From Proteromonas lacertae (taxonomy: Eukaryota > Sar > Bigyra > Opalinata > Proteromonadidae): a stretch of 64,000 nucleotides of DNA. The position numbers and the translations under genes are program-made. Under the pieces are notes generated by a model. The model saw only the letters and a list, made by a program, of their open reading frames with translations. It was not told the DNA's origin and did not search any database. Where the stretch lies: positions 302,567 through 366,566 of the forward strand of contig NGBS01000874.1 of the NCBI GenBank assembly GCA_002245135.1, in the 5' to 3' direction. Shown here in pieces: positions 56,738 to 64,000 of this stretch (position 1 is its first letter; every line of letters begins with the position of its first letter).

Positions 56738-57307
56738 ATGAATAGTAATAAAAATCAAAAAGTAAAAATTACACGTGATTATTATCATAGTGATTCATCT
56801 GATGAAGATGATTATAATACACCATTAGCACAAGATATGAGTAAGACTGATAGAGAGATTGCAGAGTTATTATATAGGTTAAATAAAAATGAAGATGAAT
56901 TGGTAAATGATAAATCTGAGTTTAATGAACTAGATGACATTGATAATAAAAATTATATACCAACAAGGCAATCAGTCAAAAAGAATATAAAATTAAGTGA
57001 AGAAGCTAGATTACAAAGAATTAAAAACTTAGAGAAAGCTAGAGCAACAAGAATGAAAAATTTATATGAGAAGAGAAGGAGAGAAAAAGCATTAGATAAT
57101 TTGAATATTAAAGAGGTTGAAAAGGATTTAGATGTTGATGAGACATGTACTCTTGATACAATTAAAAAACCTGTTAATAAAAAGAAATGCATTAAAGTAC
57201 CTGGTAGTGATGATCCATTTAGTATAGGTGATAAAAAAGATGGTTTAGAACCAGTTCCAGAAGATGCTAAGATGCCTGGTGATGATGCAATATTACCAAT
57301 ATATTAA
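56738..57307 (+). CDS. Charged element protein, unknown
   Basis: 189 residues, intact. An acidic N terminus (DYYHSDSSDEDDYNTPLAQD), a strongly charged helical middle (LSEEARLQRIKNLEKARATR, YEKRRREKALDNL) likely to form a coiled coil, and a C terminus with KKCIKVPGSDDPFSIGDKK. Hydrophilic, with no membrane segment or enzyme motif. Neighbouring genes suggest a structural or core-associated role; none recognised. Confidence 0.55.
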   Translation: MNSNKNQKVKITRDYYHSDSSDEDDYNTPLAQDMSKTDREIAELLYRLNKNEDELVNDKSEFNELDDIDNKNYIPTRQSVKKNIKLSEEARLQRIKNLEKARATRMKNLYEKRRREKALDNLNIKEVEKDLDVDETCTLDTIKKPVNKKKCIKVPGSDDPFSIGDKKDGLEPVPEDAKMPGDDAILPIY

Positions 57308-57346
57308 TTTATTATAATATTTTTTATTATATGTTTTCTTAGTGGT

Positions 57347-57382
57347 TTTATATATATATATATACATATATACATATATAAT
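57347..57382 (+). promoter_or_regulatory. TA-run before gene 57383
   Basis: TA-rich run with a few TACA steps, ending directly at the ATG of the following gene; same type as the runs before 55877 and 56738. Confidence 0.45.
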
Positions 57383-57919
57383 ATGAGTAATAAAAAATCA
57401 AAAAATAAGTTATCTAAAAAGATGACAAATTTATTAATGAAGAGAATATTAAAACGTATTAGACGTAGAGCAAAGGTGAAGAAGTTTAATAAACATGTTA
57501 AAACTAATAGTGAAGCAGAACTTATAAAGTATTATATGAATAGTGTTGAAAGAAATAAAGCAAGAGAGGAAGCATTTAATGAATATAATCAAAAAGAATA
57601 TATGCAAGGTGTAAATCAAAAAAGAATTAATAATATGGATGAAGCAATGGAACATATTATCAATAATATTGAAAGATATAGAAATCCTGATTCAGATAGG
57701 CTAAAGAAAAATTTTGAAATGTATCAAGATGCAATTAGACATGGAAAAGCAAGTGCTACAGATGCAGATAAATATTTAGGACCTATTGAACAATCAGTTA
57801 TGATAGGTGATGAAATTTATCATCATGATCCTAACTTTGTTTATACTAGAAATGCACATCATAAACCAGGTGATGATGTTTATAGAAGAGGTCCTCCAAA
57901 AAGAGCTTCGATATATTGA
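57383..57919 (+). CDS. Element protein upstream of in-frame UGA
   Basis: 178 residues from MSNKKSKNKLSKKMTNLLMK to KRASIY, then TGA at 57917-57919. Basic N terminus (RILKRIRRRAKVKKFNKHVK) and helical middle (RNKAREEAFNEYNQKEYMQG; SDRLKKNFEMYQDAIRHGKA), near the end HHDPNFVYTRNAHHKPGDD. No known domain. The reading frame stays open past the TGA for 1,092 codons, so this may be the N-terminal part of a readthrough product (see next entry). Confidence 0.6.
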   Translation: MSNKKSKNKLSKKMTNLLMKRILKRIRRRAKVKKFNKHVKTNSEAELIKYYMNSVERNKAREEAFNEYNQKEYMQGVNQKRINNMDEAMEHIINNIERYRNPDSDRLKKNFEMYQDAIRHGKASATDADKYLGPIEQSVMIGDEIYHHDPNFVYTRNAHHKPGDDVYRRGPPKRASIY

Positions 57920-60900
57920 CCTGATGATGGTGATGATGGAGATAATGGAGGTGATGGAGGAAATCATAGAGTTAGAAATCCATTACCAGGACCAAATATA
58001 CATGGTCCACCACAAGTACCAAATGATGGAAATATTCACATAGTTCAAGACGGTGGAGGTGATAATGGTGGTATAGTAGTGAACCCACCACCTAGAGTTC
58101 CACCTCCTAGAGGTGGTATAGTAGTGAACCCACCAGTATATAGACATCCTCCACATAGAGTAGTAATAGTTAACCCTCCACCTAGAGTTCCACCTCCTAA
58201 TGTAGTAAACCCACCACCACCTAGTGGTGATGGTGGTGTTAGAATAGTTAACCCCCCGCCACCTATAGATGTACCATCTAGAGTACCTGTAGTGAATCGA
58301 ATTCCTTTAGAACATAATCCATCATCACCAGTGTATGAACCAGCAAGAATAGTTAATCCACCAGGTATATCTGGAGGATTATCTATTCCAGAAAATAATG
58401 TTCCATTAATAGTTCCATCAAGAGATAGAAATTCAACAGATAATATACCTTTACCTAACAGTAAACCATCATCACCTATTTATGAAAGAGAAAGAGAAAG
58501 AAGTGCATCACCAATACCAATTAATGATAATGATGATGGTGAGACAAGATATAATTTTAGACGTGAAAGAAATAGACCTAAAAGATATGAAGATGAATTT
58601 GTTGCTTATGATGGAACTACATATATTCATGAACCATCAAATCGAGTATTAGAAAGTACTAGTCCTCAAATTTATGTAAATAAACCTCACAAGAAAAGAA
58701 TATTATCTAAAATTACACCACATGAAAATATAAATCAATATAATAGAAGATTATTAACTCAAAATAATTATGATGATATAGTAATTGAAGAACCACCTCC
58801 ACCACTACCACCATTAGTAACAGATAATAGTACATCACCAATACCAGTTAATGATAATGATGATGGTGAGACAAGATATAATTTTAGACGTGAAAGAAAT
58901 AGACCTAAAAGATATGAAGATGAATTTGTTGCTTATGATGGAACTACATATATTCATGAACCATCAAATCGAGTATTAGAAAGTACTAGTCCTCAAATTT
59001 ATGTAAATAAACCTCACAAGAAAAGAATATTATCTAAAATTACACCACATGAAAATATAAATCAATATAATAGAAGATTATTAACTCAAAATAATTATGA
59101 TGATGTAGTGATTGAAGAACCGCCTCCACCACCAGTAATAGATAATAGTACATCACCTATTACAACAAAATTAAGAACAGTTAATGATACATCTAATATA
59201 AATTCATATGTAAGATCACCTAGGCATTTAAGAATTATAATGCCTTCTAGTAATGATATGCAATCATTAATAGTATCAATAAATGATAGAGCACAAAGAT
59301 CATTGGTTAATAATGGAACAAGTAATTTATTATATGATAATAATAATAATTTATCAATTCTTAACGATTCTACTGATTTTATAAATTCTAATAACCGTCA
59401 TCTTAATATAAATATGGGAAATAATATAGATATTGATCCGCTACCTCAAAGTAATGATAATGAAGAACATCAAAGAGAGATAGAAAATAGATTAAATGCT
59501 GAGATACAAGAGAGAGAAAGAATAGAACAAACTTGTAAAGAATATTTAGCAGAAAGAGATAAAATTAGAAATACAATGGCTGATTATCAGAATCGAATAT
59601 ACAATATGACAGCAATAAATAATAATTTATTAAATAAAATATCTTCTCTTGAACAAGAAACTGAATTACAAAATAAATATAATGCTTTAGCTGCTCATTA
59701 TGAACATGTAAATAATCAATTAAATGAACTACAAAATAGATTAAATGTACCACATGTTAATAGTAGCACAAATACTATACCAGTTAGTGAAAATGATGAA
59801 TCAACTAGTCCTATTCCATTAGATATAAATGATCAATCAACTAGTCCTATATCTATTTCATTAAATACTCAAGATGCATCAACGAATACAGATAAAAATT
59901 TAGGAAAAAGAATATCTGTTAAATCAAAACGATTAAATAATGATGATTATATAGTTGATTGGAATAGTACAGGAAAATATAAAGATAAAAAAGGTGAAAT
60001 AAAACTTATAATGAAAGATTCAAAATCAGATAAAAGAAGAAATGTTTTACACAATAGAAGAAAAAATAAAAGATTAGATACAGTATCAACTAAATCAACG
60101 ACAACACCTATTCAACAACCTCCGCCACCAACACCAGTACCTATTCAACAACCACCACCACCAACACCAACACCGGCACCTATTCAACAACCATCACCAC
60201 CAACAACAACACCAACACCACAAACACAAGTACAAGTTCCACCATTAAATTTATCTAAAGTAGAAGAGTCAACTTCACCAATACAAAAAGCTAATACTTC
60301 TCAAGTACCTTCAATTAACATAAATGAAAAAGCTAAACAAATGCTTAATAATTTCTTTCATGGTGCATCTAAAGCAACTGAAGTTATAAAAAATATGAGT
60401 CAAGGAACAGTTAATACTATATCAGATATATTTCATACAATAAAAAATGTTACGGAAACAGAAAAAAATGAATCAGAAATAAAGAAGAAACAAAAAGAAT
60501 TGGAATTATTACAAGAAAAACGTGTAAGAGAAAAACGTGCAAGAGATGAAAGAGCAGCAAAAAGAGAAAGATTAAAAGAAATAAGATTAAGAGCAATTGA
60601 AGAGGCTGAAAAATCAGAGAGGAGAAGAAAAGTAGCACAAATAAATGAACCACCTCCACCATTACCAGGAAGAGTATTAAGAAATAAAGATGAAAGACGT
60701 AAAAATTCGAAATATTATAATAATGATAATTTAGTTGATGCAAGTGGAAATGGAACATATAAAGATATTAATGGTAATGAAGTTACAATTACAATTGGTA
60801 AAAAAGTAAATAAACCTGTTAAGAATAAAAGAAGAAAGATAAATATTACATTAAATAATGATAATAATAATAATCAACAAAATGAAGTACCAATTACAAA

Positions 60901-61198
60901 TAATAATAATGAAGTACCAGTTGCTGTAACTGATAATGAAAAAGAAAAAGATTATGATGATGATCCAGATTCAATTATGGCTGTAGGCTATAATACATTT
61001 TATCGTCCTATTAGAGAAGATGCTGATATAAATAGACCACTTACATCAAATGCAATTCACTTTAGAGATAATCGAGATAGAATTGATTACTTCCAAATGA
61101 TTCAAAGTAATGGTATAGATCCTGCTAGAGCACGTTTAAGTGATGCTGATTTAAATAGATATTATGAATGGCTTAATAGGTCACATAATAAAAAATAA
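57920..61198 (+). CDS. Long proline-rich/coiled-coil element protein, same frame after UGA
   Basis: 1,092 sense codons in the same frame as 57383-57919, ending TAA 61196-61198. The first in-frame ATG is not until 59240, so translation probably arrives from upstream by UGA readthrough, or the TGA is an error. Layout: Gly/Asp stretch, VNPPPRVPPP-type repeats, two near-identical copies of a 98-residue segment (TRYNFRRERNRPKRYEDEF), a coiled coil of about 100 residues (IENRLNAEIQERERIEQTCK), QPPPPTPVP repeats, a Lys/Glu/Arg helix, and a C-terminal domain RIDYFQMIQSNGIDPARARL. A shorter motif recurs (VDWNSTGKYKDKKGE, VDASGNGTYKDINGNE). No enzyme domain; a structural or scaffold protein is likely. 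Confidence 0.6.
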   Translation, partial: PDDGDDGDNGGDGGNHRVRNPLPGPNIHGPPQVPNDGNIHIVQDGGGDNGGIVVNPPPRVPPPRGGIVVNPPVYRHPPHRVVIVNPPPRVPPPNVVNPPPPSGDGGVRIVNPPPPIDVPSRVPVVNRIPLEHNPSSPVYEPARIVNPPGISGGLSIPENNVPLIVPSRDRNSTDNIPLPNSKPSSPIYERERERSASPIPINDNDDGETRYNFRRERNRPKRYEDEFVAYDGTTYIHEPSNRVLESTSPQIYVNKPHKKRILSKITPHENINQYNRRLLTQNNYDDIVIEEPPPPLPPLVTDNSTSPIPVNDNDDGETRYNFRRERNRPKRYEDEFVAYDGTTYIHEPSNRVLESTSPQIYVNKPHKKRILSKITPHENINQYNRRLLTQNNYDDVVIEEPPPPPVIDNSTSPITTKLRTVNDTSNINSYVRSPRHLRIIMPSSNDMQSLIVSINDRAQRSLVNNGTSNLLYDNNNNLSILNDSTDFINSNNRHLNINMGNNIDIDPLPQSNDNEEHQREIENRLNAEIQERERIEQTCKEYLAERDKIRNTMADYQNRIYNMTAINNNLLNKISSLEQETELQNKYNALAAHYEHVNNQLNELQNRLNVPHVNSSTNTIPVSENDESTSPIPLDINDQSTSPISISLNTQDASTNTDKNLGKRISVKSKRLNNDDYIVDWNSTGKYKDKKGEIKLIMKDSKSDKRRNVLHNRRKNKRLDTVSTKSTTTPIQQPPPPTPVPIQQPPPPTPTPAPIQQPSPPTTTPTPQTQVQVPPLNLSKVEESTSPIQKANTSQVPSININEKAKQMLNNFFHGASKATEVIKNMSQGTVNTISDIFHTIKNVTETEKNESEIKKKQKELELLQEKRVREKRARDERAAKRERLKEIRLRAIEEAEKSERRRKVAQINEPPPPLPGRVLRNKDERRKNSKYYNNDNLVDASGNGTYKDINGNEVTITIGKKVNKPVKNKRRKINITLNNDNNNNQQNEVPITNNNNEVPVAVTDNEKEKDYDDDPDSIMAVGYNTFYRPIREDADINRPLTSNAIHFRDNRDRIDYFQMIQSNGIDPARARLSDADLNRYYEWLNRSHNKK
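58505..59128 (+). repeat. Near-identical tandem duplication, period 328 bp
   Basis: About 293 bp at 58505-58797 are repeated at 58833-59125 with only a few substitutions (for example INDND to VNDND, DDIVIEE to DDVVIEE). The unit codes for one TRYNFRRERNRPK...RRLLTQNN segment. Low divergence indicates a recent duplication that kept the frame. Confidence 0.9.
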
Positions 61199-61260
61199 TT
61201 GATATATTTATATTTTTTATTTAGACATATATATGATGTTTTATATATAAATAACATAGA

Positions 61261-62424
61261 ATGAATGATTTACAACATAAAATTTATGAATTATATAAAG
61301 ACTTTGGTTATTTAAATAAGAATGATTTCATAAATTTTAGTGTTGATGAATTATCATCAAAGTATTCAAAACCTGATATAACAAAAACTGCTAAAGAGTT
61401 AGTTGAATCAAAACCAGATTACCAAGTAGCAGTTAAAAAAAAGAATAAATATTAAATATGAAATAGAAAAGATACCAGGTTCATATCAAATGGATATTAT
61501 ATTTTTTAATAATACAAAATTACCTTTTTTATTTATAATTGAAGTAGTTAGTAGAAAAGTGTGGATATATTATGTTAAAAGTAAAACTGAATCAAGCGTA
61601 TTTCCAGTTTTTGAATCATGGTTTTATCAAGGTCTTAAACATGTTAATGAAAATGCTAGATTTGTAGGTTCTATTTGATGGATCAAGAATCTGGTGTAAT
61701 ATATGGTAATAAGTTTTTGCAGCTATTTAATAAAAATAATATTAGATTTATAATGAAAGATACTGATGAACATAATATAATGAAAATATTAGATAGCGCA
61801 GTAAGAACTATTAAAAATATGTTTTATAGATACTTGAATACTTTTGATGATAAAGAATTTGAAAAGTTAAATAATCTTAATGGTCTAATTGAAATAGTTA
61901 ACACTGTAGTATTATATTATAATTCAAAACCACATAGCTCACTTAATAATTATACACCAAATGAAGTACATGATGATTTTGAATTACAAGATTTGTTTTA
62001 TAAAGAATCAAGACAAAGAAATAAAGAACGAAGATTAAAAGATACTAAATTGATAGAAATGAATATGTTAGAGTTAAAGAGAGAAGAAGAAATAAGTTAG
62101 ATAAAAGTAGATATTTTAATGATAAAGTTTATATGATTGATAAAAGAACACCTTTTTCTTACTCATTAAAGAATATAGATGGATCAATTCCTTCTGAATT
62201 TAATCCTAAAAACCTTGGTTTATTTAAATTTAAACCATATGAATTAAGAAAAATTAAAAATGCTATTAAAACAAAGGGTAGATTTAGGTTAAGTGCAATA
62301 AAAAAGCATAAATTCAAACAAAAATGATAGTGATAAAAATGATAAAGTAACATATATTGCACCTAAAAATATAAGAAAGAGTTCTTTTGGTAGAACTATA
62401 AGACCTAATTCAAAATATACATAA
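61261..62424 (+). CDS. Retroviral-type (Polinton) integrase, frame-broken
   Basis: Inserts the element into host DNA. Start MNDLQHKIYELYKDFGYLNK. Core pattern: PGSYQMDIIFF (first Asp), FIIEVVSRKVWIYYVKSKT, MDQESGVIYGNKFLQLFNKN (second Asp), and ILDSAVRTIKNMFYRYL, where Asp stands in place of the usual Glu of V-E-R-F-x-R-T-L-K; then YYNSKPHSSLNNYTPNE. A chromo/SH3-like tail (KVYMIDKRTPFSYSLKNIDG) and a basic end (RKSSFGRTIRPNSKYT) follow to TAA 62422-62424. The frame breaks near 61450, 61675, 62090 and 62320, more than in any other gene here, so this copy may be inactive, or the errors may be in the sequence. Confidence 0.8.
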
Positions 62425-62583
62425 AATAAAAAATTAAACTAACTATATTATTTAATATTTTGATTTTATTAAAATAAGCTTGAAATCATCAAACATTTCA
62501 TTAAAAAACGGTTTCTTTCGATTTTGAAATCATTTTTTATTTTTCGACTTTCTCAACACCTTATTCAATATTTCTTTTTAAAA

Positions 62584-63995
62584 ATGAGTGTACGTGTTAA
62601 ACATACTTCACCTAGAGATAATGAAGATAATTCTTCATCAAAGACATTTAAAAGTTGTTAAGAAGAGTATATAAATACATCATTAAATATATATAGATGA
62701 AAAGAAGACTCAACAAAATGAAGAAGCATTAGCACTACCTTCATCATCGAATTCTAATCAAAAAACAGGTATCTATATATATATTATATTATATTATATT
62801 ATATATACATAGCTTTTGTGCATAGATTTAACAGAAAAAGCATTAACAGCTTAGATGTCAAAGAATGGATTAAAATTAGAAGTATTGCACAAAACATTAT
62901 AAATTATTGTGATGATAAAATCAAATATATTCATTATAATAACAGTCCAAGTTTATTATCCTTATCATCAGTAATTAGATATGCTAGTTCATTAAATTTA
63001 TTCTTTGATGCAGTTGAAAAGAATCCTCAATACATAAATGGTGAGGTACTAAAAGATATTGATGAAGTCTTATTAATTAGCCCATATTCTCTAGGTGACA
63101 ATTTTACAACTGATAATAAGTTATTAGGTGGTGTGAAAAGAAAAGCTAATATTGATGATGATGATGAAGATGATGATGGATGTATTAAACGCAGTAAAAG
63201 ATGTAGAAAACTAACACCTAAATCAAATATTGGTGGTGAAAGCATTAAAGTGCATAAAATAAATACTACTATCAAAAAGCCTTTAAAGTCTGAGAAGAAT
63301 TTAGTTGATGATGCATTAAAAAATAAGGAGACTGATTGGATTAATGATAATGATGTTTTTGAAGATTTTGATGATGATAATGAAGTTATCAAAATTAATG
63401 TATCAAAACCAAAGGTAAATATAAAAAAAATAAAATTACACCAGTAGCTAAAGTTATTACTGATGAAACTAAAATTACACCACCAGCTAAAGTTATTATT
63501 AATAAAGATACATTAAAGGAAATGGAAGACAATATTAACAATGATAAAGATTATTATTACAGCAAACATAATTGGGCTAATCCCAAAAAATTATACAACC
63601 AACACTTAAACCGATATTACCTAAAGTGAATTATGAAATTGCTGAACCACCACCAATAGTTCATGAAAAACCAATTGTTAAAGAAATAGCACCATCATTA
63701 CCACCTAAACCTTTAGTTAAGATTGCACCTAAACCTTATGGTACAATCATTAAAGACAATACTCCACCAGTTAAAGTTACACCACAAGATCAGTATGATG
63801 TCTTTAAAAAGAAGGTTGAATATCAAAATGAATTAGAAAAACAAATTGCTTCATTGAAAAAGACATATGTGCAACAGTTAAGAGATGAAAACCCTAATCT
63901 CAAGTTTGATGATGATGCAATATTGTTGATGTTGATATTGATAATGATATGATTTCAGTCCAGATGAAAGTATATTTGATGACTTTCTTAAATAA
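62584..63995 (+). CDS. Intron-bearing hypothetical gene right of the element
   Basis: Starts MSVRVKHTSPRDNEDNSSSK. Two introns (about 62654-62696, 43 bp, and 62769-62812, 44 bp) join cleanly to EKKTQQNEEALALPSSS and AFVHRFNRKSINSLDVKEW, supporting a host gene. A helical domain (WIKIRSIAQNIINYCDDKIK, LSSVIRYASSLNLFFDAVEK) is followed by an acidic/basic nuclear-type stretch (NIDDDDEDDDGCIKRSKRC) and Lys/Pro-rich repeats (ITPVAKVITDETK, ITPPAKVIINKD). Frame breaks near 63425, 63590 and 63922 interrupt the tail, which then reads KVEYQNELEKQIASLKKTYV and ends FDDFLK. Function unknown. Marks the element's right limit. Confidence 0.55.
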
Positions 63996-64000
63996 AAAAA

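Larger units (their letters stand above)
46381..62500. mobile_element. Polinton/Maverick-like integrated virus element (ends approximate)
   Basis: About 16 kb of intronless genes with a virion-morphogenesis module: penton-like and major capsid candidates, FtsK/A32-type packaging ATPase and adenain-type protease, plus a retroviral-type integrase at the right end. Gene order runs leftward for 46609-51736 and mainly rightward for 51813-62424 from a divergent TA-run promoter. It is bordered by host genes with short introns on both sides (NadD-type gene ending its promoter near 46.1 kb; intron-bearing gene starting at 62584). Polintons normally also encode a protein-primed family B DNA polymerase; none is seen here, nor a superfamily 3 helicase. 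Terminal inverted repeats and target-site duplication were not found by eye, so limits are set from gene positions. Confidence 0.82.

Noticed and set aside
48222-57919. Alternative genetic code (TAA or TGA reassigned)
   Set aside because: TAA, TAG and TGA each end intact conserved host genes (MAT2B, DENN, RPB6). Only two element sites suggest readthrough, which is insufficient for reassignment.
51813-61198. PolB hidden in one of the two largest element proteins
   Set aside because: No exonuclease, DxxSLYPS-like or YGDTDS-like motif can be read in any frame of either region; both are dominated by acidic, proline-rich or coiled-coil sequence.
46381-62500. Virophage identity
   Set aside because: The integrase, protease and ATPase also occur in virophages, but gene order, size and capsid context fit Polintons at least as well; no giant-virus link is visible in the window.
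62500-62584. Right terminal inverted repeat matching the left junction
   Set aside because: Comparing the reverse complement of 62425-62583 with 46081-46608 by eye gave only short AT-rich or 9-bp matches, no convincing repeat.

Overview
This window is AT-rich nuclear DNA from a unicellular eukaryote with a gene-dense, intron-rich genome. About 30 host genes, closely packed and on both strands, carry spliceosomal introns that are mostly 25-37 bp long, start GTAT and end in TAG. Intact genes end in TAA, TAG and TGA, so the host uses the standard code. The repertoire fits a free-living, mitochondriate protist: frataxin with a targeting presequence, a p300/CBP acetyltransferase, EB1, RPAP1, NOB1, RPB6, a DENN protein, sphingolipid C9-methyltransferase and secreted proteins with CSGHG-type EGF modules. 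A stramenopile is my best guess, but the sequence does not settle this.

Layout. 1-46.1 kb is host DNA: HECT ligase end; EGF protein A; sphingolipid C9-methyltransferase; p300/CBP-like protein; EGF protein B; Tim17-family protein; Myb/RanBP2-finger protein; a type I membrane protein; a TRF-like telobox protein; MAT2B; two protein-kinase-like/LRR genes; PIF1 helicase; a REB1/TTF1-like Myb protein; NOB1 divergent from RPB6; EB1 with a long repeat tail; a CCHC zinc-knuckle protein; RPAP1; frataxin; an HTH protein; a third kinase-like/LRR gene; EGF proteins C and D around a RING protein; a DENN protein; and a NadD/NMNAT-type nucleotidyltransferase.

46.1-62.5 kb is an integrated Polinton/Maverick-like virus element of about 16 kb. 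It encodes a double-jelly-roll-type major capsid candidate, a minor capsid candidate, an A32/FtsK-type packaging ATPase, an adenain-type cysteine protease, a very basic core-like protein, a retroviral-type integrase and several unknown proteins. Its genes lack introns and are preceded by long TA runs. I find no protein-primed DNA polymerase B, and an intron-bearing host-style gene follows the integrase, so the element appears complete on both sides but without a recognisable replicase. It also has an in-frame UGA joining a 178-residue ORF to a 1,093-codon ORF that has no ATG for more than 1.3 kb.

A repeated feature of the window is single-base reading-frame breaks inside conserved genes of both host and element, mostly explained by one extra base. 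This looks like residual long-read sequencing error, though some could be true decay. Gene spans below are given across such breaks.
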